Of a stretch of DNA of 64,000 nucleotides, positions 1-10,676 are shown in pieces. The translations under genes were made by a program, and so were the position numbers. Source of the stretch: Accumulibacter jenkinsii. Lineage in GTDB: Bacteria > Pseudomonadota > Gammaproteobacteria > Burkholderiales > Rhodocyclaceae. The notes beneath the pieces were generated by a model, which saw nothing but the letters and a program-made list of their open reading frames with translations, was not told the origin of the DNA and made no database searches. Each line of letters starts with the position of its first letter. Position 1 is the stretch's first letter. The DNA is taken from NCBI GenBank assembly GCA_036625225.1, contig JAZKUF010000004.1, positions 62,001 to 126,000 of the forward strand, in the 5' to 3' direction.

Positions 1-221
1 GGGAAGCGCGCCTCCTGCGGCACGGGCCAAGCGGCGCGGGCACCGGCGAGCAGGCTCGGCGGCCAGACTAGGGCGGCGCTGGGCAGGGCTGCGGCCGGCG
101 CAGCGCCCCGACGCGTCGCGTCGACGACCTGGCCGGTGTCATCATCTGCCAGCGCCAGCCACAGACTGACCGCCAGAGTCAGCAGCAGCGCGCCGCCGAG
201 GAACCCGTGGCGGCGTGTCAC
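1..221 (-). CDS. Secretion/pilus operon protein, partial (N-terminal end only)
   Basis: The coding sequence starts at a GTG that overlaps the stop codon of the upstream gene (GTGA) and runs off the left edge, so about 73 residues are visible. The N-terminus has basic residues (VTRRHG), then a hydrophobic stretch (LLLTLAVSLWLALA) and an Ala/Pro-rich region. It looks like a single-pass inner-membrane or exported protein. Position after the E, F, L and M-like genes suggests a GspC/PilP-type component; that is inference from order only, as no domain can be recognised in the visible part. Confidence 0.5.
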   Translation of the reverse strand, partial: MTRRHGFLGGALLLTLAVSLWLALADDDTGQVVDATRRGAAPAAALPSAALVWPPSLLAGARAAWPVPQEARF

Positions 222-772
222 GGCGGATTCCCGGCGAGAATTTCGGCGCCCCGCTGGTGCAAGGACCAGACGAGTTCGATTTCGAGTTCATTCGTATCAG
301 CCGCAGGACGCGCGAGACGCAGCCGGTCGAGACTGAGCGCCGGGTCGGCAAGCAACGCCTCTTCGAGCATCGCCCGCAGTCCCTCGTAACTGCCTGTGAG
401 CGGCTGTGCAACGAGCAGCCGCTCGCTGCCGAGTGCGCTTTTCGGCAACATCGTCAACTCGGTCTGCGTGGCACGCAGGAGTTGCTTTTCAGCCAGCGCC
501 AGCAGCCCGGCAAGGCGCACTTCGCGCTCGCCGACACCGGGCAGGACGGCGACCAGTTGCTGCGCTTCTGCCGCAGCCCCGGCCGGCCGGGCGGCGACAT
601 GCGCTTCACCCGCGCGCGCCTGCAACGCATCCGCCGCACGTGCCGTCGTTCGCGCCGCCGCGTCCCAGTCGGCGCCAGGACCGCAGGCGATGAATCCGGC
701 CAGCAGCAGGCACACGACGCCGACCAGGCCTGGCCAGCCCCAGAGGCGCAAGCGGGCGACCAGCGCCTTCAC
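218..772 (-). CDS. GspM/PilO-like secretion assembly protein
   Basis: 184 residues with a short cytoplasmic start (MKALVARLRLWG), one transmembrane segment at about residues 12-32 and a periplasmic part rich in Ala and Leu. A final segment (about 115-180) has the alternating pattern of a ferredoxin-like domain: a repeated leverage of YEGLRAMLEEAL, then LSLDRLRLARP and ELEIELVWSLH. That architecture is typical of GspM or PilO, which pair with GspL/PilN at the inner membrane. The start overlaps the end of the upstream GspL-like gene by 4 bases. Sequence divergence is large, so the family call rests on topology and operon position. Confidence 0.6.
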   Translation of the reverse strand: MKALVARLRLWGWPGLVGVVCLLLAGFIACGPGADWDAAARTTARAADALQARAGEAHVAARPAGAAAEAQQLVAVLPGVGEREVRLAGLLALAEKQLLRATQTELTMLPKSALGSERLLVAQPLTGSYEGLRAMLEEALLADPALSLDRLRLARPAADTNELEIELVWSLHQRGAEILAGNPP

Positions 773-2139
773 GGCCTGGCGCCTGCGGTTGGAAACTGAG
801 CGCCCGGCGCAGCGTTGGACGAGCCACCAGACGGCGCACCGATGCGCGCCGTCAATTCGAAGCGCAGGCCGGCGCCGCTGGCCACCTGCGTTCGCCGCAG
901 CGTCACGTCGTTCCAGCCCTCCTCGTGCGCCAGCGTGGCAACGACGCGCAGCGCCGCGGCGAGGTCCGGCGCGACGCCTTCGAGGCGAATTTCCGGCTGC
1001 GCCGCAGAATGTTCGAGCGCCAGCCAGTGCACGTCGTCACCGCCGGCGTTTTCGACCGCGACCAGGAGATCGGGCCAGGGGTGACGAAGCAAAGCGGCGA
1101 TCTCGCGCGCGATGCGCGCGGCTTCGACTCCCCGCGAATCGCTGCGCGCGCCGGCGAGCGCCGCAGTGACGCCGGACGGGAGGGTAAGCGCTGCGAGGCG
1201 CTGCAGGCGCGCCTCTTCGCCGAGCAGCGCCTGCCGGCTCGCGAAAGCCCCCCCGACGGCGGCGGCCAGAACCAGCACGCCGGTAGCGGCGAGCGCCCAG
1301 GCCAGCGCCGGCGGGCGCACAGCTTGTGGCAGCAGGTCGGGACACGGCCAGGCTGTGGTGGCAGTGCTGTCGTCGTCGCCCCCGACCCACCGCGCGTCGA
1401 CGTCCACCCCTTCGAGGGCGCCCATGCAGCACACGCCGGTCGCCTCCACACCAGATCCTTCGCCGCCGTAACCGATGACGATCACTGCCCGCTCGACGGC
1501 GCCGACCGCGGCGAGCGCCTCGACCAGGGAGTCGCCGTCGGCACGCTCGAGGCGCAGGTGGCGGATGGCGACGCAGACGCCGCCATCGACCTCGATCCAG
1601 GTGACCAGAGCGCCTTCGACGAGCGCCAGCGCCGCGTGCGGCGCCGCCGCCCAGACCGGTTCGGCGCGAGCAACTTGAGCCAGCGCGACGCTCCACCACG
1701 GGCGCAGCGCGCGCAGATAAACACCGTGCGCGGCGGCCTGCGCCTGCAGCACCGCCGCCTCGACGCCGTGCAGCGCGCAGGCGCCGCGCGTCGCTCCCGA
1801 CTGCCACGGCGCAATTCCCCAGCGTTGCGCCGCGGCGCCGTGATAATGCGTGAACAACTGGCGCGCGTAGGTCGCGATTTCGCCCTCACCGGTCAGCGGC
1901 AGACTCGCGTCGACGATGAGATCGTGCAGCAGGTCGCCGGCGACGAGCACTTCGGCGGCGCATCCCGGCTGCGCGGCGCACCACGCGTCAAAGCTTGCGT
2001 AGTGCACTGGCAAACCGGAAGCGACGGCGGGGCCATAGTCGCAGACCCCGTTGCGACGCAGGAACAGCCGCCGTGGCGCTGCCCAGCGCGTCCGCCAGTG
2101 CTGCTGTAGCCGCCTTGCCTCAATCGTCCAGCGTGACAC
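769..2139 (-). CDS. GspL/PilN-like inner-membrane assembly protein
   Basis: 456 residues. The first two thirds form a cytoplasmic actin-like-fold candidate. A transmembrane segment follows at about residues 275-298 (ALAWALAATGVLVLAAAVGGAF) and then a periplasmic domain ending in a pattern shared with GspL/PilN (HWLALEHS, EIRLEGVAPDL, WNDVTLRRTQV). The ATG overlaps the last 20 bases of the ATPase gene, and the stop overlaps the next gene by 4 bases, so it is translationally coupled in the operon. The likely role is to link the cytoplasmic ATPase to the periplasmic components. The subfamily (type II secretion versus type IV pilus) is not resolved. Confidence 0.6.
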   Translation of the reverse strand: MSRWTIEARRLQQHWRTRWAAPRRLFLRRNGVCDYGPAVASGLPVHYASFDAWCAAQPGCAAEVLVAGDLLHDLIVDASLPLTGEGEIATYARQLFTHYHGAAAQRWGIAPWQSGATRGACALHGVEAAVLQAQAAAHGVYLRALRPWWSVALAQVARAEPVWAAAPHAALALVEGALVTWIEVDGGVCVAIRHLRLERADGDSLVEALAAVGAVERAVIVIGYGGEGSGVEATGVCCMGALEGVDVDARWVGGDDDSTATTAWPCPDLLPQAVRPPALAWALAATGVLVLAAAVGGAFASRQALLGEEARLQRLAALTLPSGVTAALAGARSDSRGVEAARIAREIAALLRHPWPDLLVAVENAGGDDVHWLALEHSAAQPEIRLEGVAPDLAAALRVVATLAHEEGWNDVTLRRTQVASGAGLRFELTARIGAPSGGSSNAAPGAQFPTAGARP

Positions 2140-3679
2140 GCAGCAACTCCTCGAAAGTGCTCTCGCCGCGGCAGACGCAGGCCAGCGCGCTGGCGCGCAG
2201 CGAGCGCATGCCGCGGGCCCGCGCCACCTCCTTGATCTGCGTCATCGGCGCGCGCGTCGCGATCAGGTCGCGCAGCCCGTCGTCGAGGCGCAGCAACTCG
2301 GCGACCGCCCGCCGCCCGCGGTAGCCGGTGCCGCGGCAATGGCCGCAACCTTCGCCGCGCCGGAATGCGCCGTCGCCGGCGGCGAGGCCGAAGCGCGCGA
2401 GAGTGTCGCCGTCGGGCTGGAACGGCCGTGCGCACTCTGGGCAGACGACGCGCAGCAGCCGCTGCGCGAAGACGGCATTGAGCGCCGAGACGACGTTGTA
2501 GAGATCGAGGCCCATGTGCATGAAACGGCCGATGACGTCGAAAGCGTTGTTGGCATGCACCGTGCTGAAGACCAGGTGCCCGGTCAGCGCCGCCTGGACG
2601 GCGATCTGCGCAGTCTCCGCGTCGCGGATTTCGCCGACCATGATGCGGTCCGGGTCGTGGCGCAGGATCGAGCGCAGGCCGCGCGCGAAACCGAGCCCCT
2701 TCTTTTCATTGACCGGGATCTGCGTCACGCCGGCGAGCTGGTACTCGATCGGGTCCTCGATGGTGATGATCTTTTCGCCGCCGGTGTGAATCTCGGTGAG
2801 CACCGCGTACAAGGTCGTCGTCTTGCCGCTGCCGGTCGGCCCGGTGACGAGCAGCATGCCATGCGGCAACTGCGCCAGGGCGCGCACGGCGGCGCGGTCG
2901 GCGGCGTCGAAACCGAGCGCTTCGAGCGTGAACTGCCCGCCTTGCGCCTGATCGATCCGGCTGCGATCAAGGACGCGAACGACGGCATCCTCGCCGAAGC
3001 CGGTCGGCAGGATCGACAGGCGAAAATCGACCACGCGGCCCTGCACGCGCAGCTTGAAGCGCCCGTCCTGCGGCAGGCGGCGCTCGCCGATGTCGAGTTC
3101 GGCCATCACCTTCAGCCGCGAGACGAGCTGCTCGGCAATCGCCACGCCGTCGACGCGGCGCATCGGCGACATCACCCCGTCGATGCGAAAGCGGATGCTC
3201 GCGCCCCGCGCGGTGCACTCGACATGCACGTCGCTGGCGCCGTCCTGCAGCGCATCGTAGAGCGTCGCGTCGAGCAGGCGCACCACCGGACTCGCCTCGG
3301 CGCTGAGCCGCAGCGCCGAGAGGTCGTCGACGGCCGCTACCGCGTTGTCGGCCGGGCTGTCATCGACCTGCGCCAGGGCGCGAAAATCCGCTTCGCCGGC
3401 GCCCAGCCAGTGGTCGACGGCAGCGGCGTCGCAGACCACCCAGCGCACCGCGCGCTGCAGCCGCGCTTCGACGCTCTGCAGCAACAACGCGTCGCACTCC
3501 CGGTCGGCGAGCAGCACCAGCCGATCGACCGCCGATGCCGCCAGCACCGCACGCCAGCGTAGCGCCTGCGCCTGCGGCCAGCGCGCGAAATCGAGCTGCC
3601 AGGGCGCGCCCTCGGCGGCGAGCCAGTCGGCGAGGGCCAGGCGCCCACCGGGAGGGGCGCCGAGAGTCTCGGCACTCAA
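2120..3679 (-). CDS. gspE: Type II secretion/type IV pilus assembly ATPase (GspE/PilB family)
   Basis: About 519 residues from a TTG whose bases overlap the upstream gspF stop (TTGA); the longer open frame upstream runs through gspF and is not coding. All family motifs are present: Walker A GPTGSGKTTT, Asp box IITIEDPIEYQ, Walker B region ILRHDPDRIMVGEIRDAET, and a His-box segment GHLVFSTVHAN. A tetracysteine zinc motif (CPEC, then CGHC about 30 residues on) is typical of GspE/PilB and absent from PilT. The protein would power pseudopilus or pilus assembly at the inner membrane. Its neighbour order F-E-L-M supports a secretion or MSHA-like system. Confidence 0.9.
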   Translation of the reverse strand: MSAETLGAPPGGRLALADWLAAEGAPWQLDFARWPQAQALRWRAVLAASAVDRLVLLADRECDALLLQSVEARLQRAVRWVVCDAAAVDHWLGAGEADFRALAQVDDSPADNAVAAVDDLSALRLSAEASPVVRLLDATLYDALQDGASDVHVECTARGASIRFRIDGVMSPMRRVDGVAIAEQLVSRLKVMAELDIGERRLPQDGRFKLRVQGRVVDFRLSILPTGFGEDAVVRVLDRSRIDQAQGGQFTLEALGFDAADRAAVRALAQLPHGMLLVTGPTGSGKTTTLYAVLTEIHTGGEKIITIEDPIEYQLAGVTQIPVNEKKGLGFARGLRSILRHDPDRIMVGEIRDAETAQIAVQAALTGHLVFSTVHANNAFDVIGRFMHMGLDLYNVVSALNAVFAQRLLRVVCPECARPFQPDGDTLARFGLAAGDGAFRRGEGCGHCRGTGYRGRRAVAELLRLDDGLRDLIATRAPMTQIKEVARARGMRSLRASALACVCRGESTFEELLRVTLDD

Positions 3680-4878
3680 TGCACCTGTTCCACGAGTTCG
3701 AAGATCGGCAGGTACATGAGGACGATGATGCCGCCGATCACCACCCCCATGATCAGCATCAGCGTCGGGTTGAGCGCACGCGTGATGAAGTCGGTAAAGC
3801 GCGCAATCTCCTCGTCGTGGAAAGCTGCCGTCTGTTCGAGCATCGCCGCGAGTTCGCCGCTGCGCTCGCCGACGCGCAGCATGCGCCGCGCCACCGGGGT
3901 TGCCAGCCCCTGCGCTTCGAGGGCGTCCGACAGGCGAACGCCCTCCTCGACGCGCTGCGTCGCCGCCGCCAGCGCCGGCCGGAAAGGGGCGGCGATCACC
4001 GCGCCGGCGAGATGCAGCGCCGCCGCCGCCGGCACCCCGGCGGCGAGCAGCATGGCCAGCGTGCGGTAGCAGCGCGCCAGCGCCAGCACGCGCAGGCGCG
4101 GGCCGATCCACGGCGAGCGCCCGAGCAGGCCGGCGAAACCGTTGCGCAGCGCCGACCGTCGCCACGCGGCAAAGAGCGCCAGCGACAACGCCGCGGCAGG
4201 AGCCAGGACGGCGAGCCGGTGCTCGCCGGCAAAGCGGCCGAAAGCCATCAGCGCCAGCGAAGCCCACGGCAGATCGCGCCCCTGCCCCTCGAAGACCGCC
4301 GCGAAGCGCGGCAGGACGAAGAGCAGCAGAAACATCACCACCGCGCCGCCGACGGCAAGCAGCAACAAGGGATAGATCGTCGCCGAAGCGATGCGCGCGC
4401 GCAGTTCGTCGACCCAGCCAAGATAGCGCGCGTGCTGGCGCAGCGCGGCGGCGATCTGGCCGCTACGCTCGCTGGCGGCGATGATGGCGCAGAAGAGCGT
4501 GTCGAAAGCCGCTGGCTGCGCCACCAGCGTCGCCGACAGCGGCTGGCCGTCGCGCAGGCCGGTGATCAGCGCGCCGATCACCGCGGCGACGCGCGCCTCG
4601 GACTCCTTCTCGCACAGGGTTTCGAGCGCTTCGAGGAGCGGAATACCGGCGTCGAGCAGCACCGCGAGTTCCTGGCTGAAGAGGCGCAGCGGGAATGCCA
4701 CGCGCCGCGCGGCGACGGGCCTGGCGAACACGGAGGCGGCGGCAACGGGTTCGGCCGACAGCACACGCGTCGCGGCAACGCCGAGGACGGCGGCGAGCGA
4801 CTGGGGGTCGGGAGCGCTGACGCGGCGCACGGCGACGCCGCGCCCCGGTTCGTGCACGCGCACCAGATAGTCGGGCAT
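3676..4878 (-). CDS. gspF: Type II secretion inner-membrane platform protein (GspF/PilC family)
   Basis: 400 residues, the usual length for GspF. Two repeated T2SSF domains are visible: the first contains FSQELAVLLDAGIPLLEAL (about 65-85) and the second RCYRTLAMLLAAGVPAAAAL (about 270-290). Each is followed by long hydrophobic segments, including a Val/Leu-rich helix near residue 165 and a C-terminal helix (LMLIMGVVIGGIIVLMYLPIF). This is the polytopic membrane protein on which the GspE ATPase acts. It is the first visible gene of the minus-strand operon and overlaps gspE by 4 bases. Confidence 0.88.
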   Translation of the reverse strand: MPDYLVRVHEPGRGVAVRRVSAPDPQSLAAVLGVAATRVLSAEPVAAASVFARPVAARRVAFPLRLFSQELAVLLDAGIPLLEALETLCEKESEARVAAVIGALITGLRDGQPLSATLVAQPAAFDTLFCAIIAASERSGQIAAALRQHARYLGWVDELRARIASATIYPLLLLAVGGAVVMFLLLFVLPRFAAVFEGQGRDLPWASLALMAFGRFAGEHRLAVLAPAAALSLALFAAWRRSALRNGFAGLLGRSPWIGPRLRVLALARCYRTLAMLLAAGVPAAAALHLAGAVIAAPFRPALAAATQRVEEGVRLSDALEAQGLATPVARRMLRVGERSGELAAMLEQTAAFHDEEIARFTDFITRALNPTLMLIMGVVIGGIIVLMYLPIFELVEQVH

Positions 4879-4945
4879 CAGCGTCTCGCCGCCAGCCGCC
4901 GGGCGCTGGTCAATGAATCAGTCAATCACGATTCCCTCTCCCGCC

Positions 4946-4965
4946 ATTCCCGCGCAGGCGGGAAT
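4946..4965. repeat. dRS3-like 20-bp inverted repeat
   Basis: A perfect palindromic pair ATTCCC-8N-GGGAAT lies between the secretion operon and the next gene. It has the form of the small ATTCCCN8GGGAAT repeats known as dRS3 in Neisseria and seen widely in betaproteobacteria. A degenerate relative (ATTCCCGCAGGCGCGGAAAT) sits at about 5015-5034. It could act as a weak hairpin or be an insertion target; neither is shown here. Confidence 0.6.
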
Positions 4966-5093
4966 CCAGACGAGCGATCAGTTTCGCCGAAAAGGAAGCA
5001 GTGCTAAGTGATCGATTCCCGCAGGCGCGGAAATGAGCGCCTGGCCGGGCTACGGCGATTCGATTCAGGAAGAGCGCCTCGCTTGTCGGTCGC

Positions 5094-5894
5094 TCACAGC
5101 GGCAGAGGCGGCAGGCACTGGATGTGCAGGTCGTCGAGCCAGGAAGCGTTGTTGGTGGTCGTGTAGATGAAACTATGGGCGGTGCGCAGCCCCGCGACAT
5201 GGAAGTCCGCCGGCAGCGCGCTAGTGACGATGGTTTCATGGCCAGTCGCCACATTCGTCATCAACCAGCGCATCGACCCGTCCTGGATTTCGACCCTGAC
5301 CCGATGTTCGCCGTACGTGAAATCCGCCTGGGTAGCCGAATGGACGCTGCCAATGTCGTTGGCGTCACCGAAAAGCGTGCCGCCGCGTACCACGCGGAAA
5401 TTCATCCGGTTGGGGTAATGGTAGGTCGAGTTGTCGAGCCAGAATCCCCAGCGGCCGACGGCCGGGTCGACGAACTCGATGCCGCTGACGATTCCCCAGG
5501 TCGACGGGATGTGCAACGCGCGATACTCGACGACGATGCGGCCGACCCCCGGATCCATGACCACAGCCGCCGCATCGATGCGCGAACCGCTGTCGGTCAC
5601 CTGCGACTCTAGGCGGTTGTTGCGAATGCCGGGACCGCTGCGGACCAGCGCGAGGCTCCAGTTGGATGGCAGGACGTTGCCGTCGAAATTGACCGTCTGG
5701 TTGCACCAGCTTGGCTGCGCCACGGAGGTTACCTTGAGCAGGTTGCCGGCGGCGTCATAGTCATAGGCGATCGACCTGCCGTCCTCGTAACCGACGCGCT
5801 TGAGGCGGTCGAGTGGGTCGTAGGTGTAGTCGACCGCGGCTGCGCCGACCGGCAGCAGCAGGGCGCAGAGGAGGAGGTAAGAGTGTCGTTTCAT
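5094..5894 (-). CDS. Secreted protein with one Rhs/YD repeat and a lectin-like C-terminal domain
   Basis: 266 residues. A signal peptide (MKRHSYLLLCALLLPVGAAA) is followed directly by a YD-repeat unit (YTYDPLDRLKRVGYEDG, AYDYDAAGNLLKVTS). From about residue 62 there is a beta-rich region with several Trp/Tyr residues (GIEFVDPAVGRWGFWLDN, HRVRVEIQDGSMRWLMTN, ASWLDDLHIQC) resembling concanavalin-like/laminin-G-type folds. It lies downstream of the large rhs gene on the same strand. It could be an orphan Rhs-associated module or an accessory surface protein. The repeat is certain; the lectin-like assignment is by pattern only. Confidence 0.65.
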   Translation of the reverse strand: MKRHSYLLLCALLLPVGAAAVDYTYDPLDRLKRVGYEDGRSIAYDYDAAGNLLKVTSVAQPSWCNQTVNFDGNVLPSNWSLALVRSGPGIRNNRLESQVTDSGSRIDAAAVVMDPGVGRIVVEYRALHIPSTWGIVSGIEFVDPAVGRWGFWLDNSTYHYPNRMNFRVVRGGTLFGDANDIGSVHSATQADFTYGEHRVRVEIQDGSMRWLMTNVATGHETIVTSALPADFHVAGLRTAHSFIYTTTNNASWLDDLHIQCLPPLPL

Positions 5895-6068
5895 CGCTTG
5901 ATCCCTGGGGTTCGGTTTTTGTTCGGTGGTTCAGTGGTGCGGGTTGCGGCGAGGTGCGGGGTTTTCGGGGAAAGGGTGTGCTGGATAATCGGGGTGCGGC
6001 TTTTAGCTAGTCAACAAAAGGTGGTCTGCCCCCGATTACCGCTTTCCGATTACCGTTTTAAAGCACCG

Positions 6069-9000
6069 TTAATGGAAGAAGTCATAAATGCTCGCACCAA
6101 AGTTCTCGAGAACCTTGGAATAGGTCGGAGATGACTTGTTGATCAAGACCTGAATACTTCCACCTCCGCCTTTACCCAGAGTCAGCACACCATCCAGATT
6201 AACGCCAGAGTACCCGTTCTGATCAACCCACCCTGCTTTCCCGTTAATGCAGGCGCCACTCCTGAGCTCAGGAGTTACGATGTACCTAACGCCAAGTATT
6301 TCAACGTCAATAACCACGTTTATGCCGCCACATGGACCATATTTTGCATCCAGTAACGTCCCGTCTGACTGTATGGCTTTGGCGTATCCACCGACTTGGC
6401 CACTGGCCTCTACACCAACCGTCGCCGAGAGTACCCAATCAGCGTTAGGAATAGCACTAACGCGTGTTGGGACGAACGAAAGCGTCCCTTCTAAGTTCGA
6501 TCCAAGGCCTCCATCCTGTGTGAAAGCCTTGTATCCAACTTCAGGCCCTTGAGCAATAGAAAAATCAACCTTAAGAATAGGATGCATCGGGTCGGTAAGG
6601 AACGAATAAGCCGAAAGCCGGCACTCCATCGACCCCACCAGTCCGGAACAACCATTATCGCCCCAAGAGAAAACCGGTACAGGGGACATCCCAAGTGGGT
6701 CAACCTTTAAGACTGGATTCCCCCTCACATACGCATACCGATTCAACCCCTGCGGCTCTTTCACGTTCCCCGGCAACGCATCGAGACTCATGAACCGTGC
6801 CACATCCGGCCGGTAATACCTCGCCCGCATGTACTGCATGCCGTTACCGTCGTCCATCACCCCGTACTTGCCAACGAAACGGAACGGATTGACCGTCGTT
6901 CCGATCGCCGTGGTGTCGCCGTAGGGCGTGTAGGCGTAGCGGTCGCTGACCGTTCCGGCGGCGTTGGTCAGCGCCAGCGTGTGGCCCGTCGGGTCGAAGT
7001 GGTACCAGCTCGGGACGTTGGCGGCAGTGATCTGTTCGAGGAGTCCGTAGCCGTAGATGTAGCTGCGCTGGTCTACGCCGCTGCCGTCGGTCTCGGTGAC
7101 GACGTTGGGCAGCTCGGCGTTGGGGTCGATGACGTAGCGCGTCGTGACGCCGGCGAGCGTTCGCGCGACGCGGTGGCCGGCGCCGTTGTAACTGAAACTC
7201 GCGCTCGTCGCACCGCTGATGGCGGTCATCAGATCGCGGCCGTCGTAGGCATAGCTGTTGCCGGCAAGTCCTGTGATGCGGCCGGCGGGGTCGTGGCTGA
7301 CAGCGACGCCGTCGACGGTCGCCAGCCGGTTTGCCGCATTGTAGCTCATCGTCCGCGTGCTCGCCGCGAAGGTCGGCAGCAGCGGCAATTGCGCGGTGGC
7401 GGTGGTGATGTTGCCATTGCCGTCGAGCGTCAGCTTGTGATTTGAGATCGCCGTGTCGCCGTTCTGCAGGTTGGCGAGATCAGTGAGCCGCCCGGACGTG
7501 TCGTAGGCCATCGTCGCGCGGCTGCCGTTGGCGTAGTTGATCGCCACCACCTGGCCTGCCTTGTTGAGTGCGTAGGTGCTGGTCTTGCCGAGCCAGTCGG
7601 TGACGCTGGTCAGGCGTTCGCCGGCATCGAAGCCGTAGGCGACGGTCTTGCCGTTCGGGTAGCCGAGCGCGATGCGGTTGCCGGCGGGGTCGTAGGTGTA
7701 GCTCACCTGCTTGTTGCGGGGATCGATGACCAGGCTCAGACGATTCGCCCTGTCGTACTTGTAGCGGGTCGTTCCGGTATCGTCGGTCATGCTGACGCGG
7801 TTGCCGTTGGCGTCATAGGTATAGGTCAGCACGCGGTTGTCGGGCAGCGTTTCGGTCAGCAACTGGTTGACGAGATCGTAGGTGTAGGTGGTGACGAGAC
7901 CGCCGGGAGCTTCGCGGCGGATGACGTTGCCGGCGAGGTCGTACCCAGTGCTCCACACCTGCCCCTTGGCGTCGGTGCGCCGCAACAAACGATTGCGCGC
8001 ATCGTAAGTGAAGGACGTGCTGTGCCCAGCCGGGTCGATGATGCGCTTGACGTTGCCGGCGAGGTCGTACTCGGCAGCTTGCGTGACGGCGCCCAGCGCG
8101 TCGGTGACGGTTGCCAGGTGGCCGGCGGCCGGGTGGCCGGGCGGATAGTAGCCATAGAGCGTCTGCCGGCCGGCGGCGTCGATGAACTTGATCACCCGGC
8201 CGTCGCCGTCGTAAGTGGTGCTACGCGTTCCGGCGGGTGTCCTGACGCTGGTCACGCGACCGACGGGGTCGTAAGTCGTTTCGGTGCGTCGGCCTTCGGG
8301 GTCGGTGACTGCGATAACGCGGTTGTCGGCGTCGTAGGCGTAGGTCGTCGTGAAGGTCAGCGCATTGGCGCGCGCGACGACGTTGCCGGTGGCGTCGTAG
8401 GTGGTGCTGTCGCGGTGTTTGTTGGCGTTGATCGTCGCAATGACGCGACCGGCGAGGTCGTAGATGGTGCTCGTCTCGATCGTCTGGCCGGCGATCGTCG
8501 TGCTGACCTTGTCAAGGCGGTTGGCGTCGTCGTAGCGGTAGGTCGTCACCTGCGTGCGCGGGTCGGTGCGCGTCAGGAGGTTGCCGTTTGCGTCGTAGGT
8601 ATTGGTCGTCTTGCGGCCCATCGGGTCGGTGACGGTGAGGACGAGTCCGGCCGCGTCGTACGTGGTCGTCGTGACGCCGCCACGCGCGTCGATGGTCTGG
8701 ATGCGTCGGCCGATCAAGTCGTAGCGGTGTTGGCTCACTTCGCCGAGCGGACCGGTTTCGCTCGCCAGGTAGCCGAAGGCGTCGTAGGTCATCCTCGTCG
8801 TCTTGCCACGCGGGTCGGTGACGCTGTCGGCAAAACCGGGCAGATTGGGAAGCTTGTAGGTGAGTTCGCTGAAGCCACCGCTCGGCAGAGTGTGGCGGAT
8901 GAGGTTGCCGGTCGGCGTGTATTGGTAGCCGCTGACAAGGTTCTCCGGCGTCGTGGACGTGGCGACGGCGTGCAGGTTGATCGCCGCATTGCTGCTCCAG

Positions 9001-10378
9001 GTCTGCTGATGCAGTTTGCCGTTGGCGTCGGTACGTGTCTTCAGGTTGGCCGTCTCGGGGTCGTAGAGGTATTGTGTGGCGTTGTTGAGGGCGCTCTGCT
9101 GCTTCGTCGTCAGGCCGGCCAGGTTCTGCTGGCGAATCGGCAAGGTGGCGGTCGCATACGGCTCCGCCCTGGTCAGGTTGCCGAGACCATCGGCGCTTTC
9201 GAACGGGCGGCCGGCAGGATTGAAGCGAACGACCCGGTTGCCGCCGGTCGGCGGGGTAACGGTGGTGACGAAACGCTCGGCCTTTGCCATGTCCTTGCAG
9301 AGCGGATCGGGTTCGGCGCAGAACTTGAACGACCAGGTGTTGCCAAGGGCATTGGCGACCGAAGCCACCCCCCAGTTGCCGTAGACCTGGTCGCTATAGG
9401 TAATCCTGACCGCCATCTTCTTGCGCGGATCGACGATGCTGGCCAAGAAGATTCGACTACCGATGTCTGCCGAAACGTAGGTCCGATAGTTATAGGTCGT
9501 CACATTGCCGCGCACGTCGCGAACGGTCTTGATGCGCTCGCGCACCTCCCCGCCGGGCAGGACATCCACGTCCCAGGTGTACTGGACGCTGCGCATCATG
9601 ACATCGGTGACGGACTTGAGGCGGGTATTGCCAGGGCGGTCCGCGGTAGGAAGCTCGTAGTCGAAAGTATAGTTGCGGCCGGAGGCATCGGTGACGCGGG
9701 AGACCTTGCCGTTGACGCCATAGGTGAGCTTCAGGTTGTTGCCGTCGCGGTCGCCGACAATGAGAAGTTTGCCGGTGATGGCGCCGGCCGGGTTCTGGAA
9801 GACGTAGCGCAGGCCGCCGCGGGTGAAGAGCGTCGTCTGTCCGGCCACCGGAACGTTGGGCTTGAGGACATCGACGCTGGCCTGGTCGACCGGATACCAA
9901 TTGCCGTCGCTATCCTTGAAGAAATTCGCCCCCGATCCGTCGGGCATTTGCACAAAAAGTTGCTTTTTGTTGCTGTTCGGGGTATAGCCGATGCCCAAGT
10001 CCCAGTTGAAGCGCCAGGGCTTGTAGTTGTCGACGCCGCCGCGCTGCGCCTCGTATGACCAGTAGTACGAATTGTACGAGCGTGAGAGGATGAAGGTCGG
10101 TCCCTTGCCAGGGACGCTCATGTCGGCCACTTCGTGGAAGAAGTTGCCGTTCCACAGAGAAACGCCATTGACCGAGGGGATTCCACGAGATGCCGCGTTG
10201 CCCTGGCGAATGGCGTTGCCGACCATCACCGCTATTCCGCTCGCCGGAACACCGCCCATCGACACGGCCTGCGCTCCCGGCAGGCGTGGCGTGCAGCGGA
10301 AAGTGACCTGCGTGGCGCTGATCGCCGGCGAGCCATCTGGAGTGCAGTTGTCGATCGACACCGCCGCCATCGACGTGC
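6069..10378 (-). pseudogene. Rhs/YD-repeat protein, body of an IS66-disrupted gene
   Basis: About 1430 residues of Rhs protein. A DUF6531-like start (WNGNFFHEVADMSVPGKGP, FILSRSYNSYYWSYEA) is followed by about 30 YD repeats (YDAAGLVLTVTDPMGRKTT and similar), then the conserved Rhs core end with RYYRPDVARFMSLDALPG and RYAYVRGNPVLKVDPLG. After DPLG comes a variable tip of about 180 residues encoded by visibly lower-GC DNA, as expected for a polymorphic toxin or effector C-terminus; its fold is not recognised. The gene is cut at its 5' side by an IS66 element at 10379. The frame stays open into the IS as far as 10553, but those residues are IS-derived. The natural signal peptide is at 13310-13484. 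An internal ATG at 10370 or the IS-borne start might still give a product without a signal peptide. Confidence 0.82.
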
Positions 10379-10676
10379 GTGTCCCTCCGGCAAAGCTGCA
10401 AAACGCCCTGGACAAGGCCGCCGGAAGCCTCCCGCGATCAAATATTTGCACTTTCAGCTGACGTTCCACGCTCAAATCGGGTATGGTGCGGCACATGCAC
10501 ACGCCCCCGAGGGACCGACACCGGCAGATTTCCGAAGACGATCTCGTCTTCATCCGCCCGTCGATCGCCGATCATCCGGCGTCGAGTCGCAAGACCGGGT
10601 CGAAGCCGGGGTGTGAAGGGTGGAACCTGGGCTATCCGTGGGTCAAGGACTGTCGCCCGCGGCGATCAGCGCTCGC

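Noticed and set aside
2051..3562. Long plus-strand ORF of 503 codons
   Set aside because: It is antisense to the GspE ATPase gene, whose Walker A, Asp box and tetracysteine motifs are plainly on the other strand. The ORF has no domain and results from high GC.
8022..10058. Plus-strand ORF of 678 codons across the rhs gene
   Set aside because: Its repetitive V/G/D-rich product is the mirror of the YD repeats on the minus strand.
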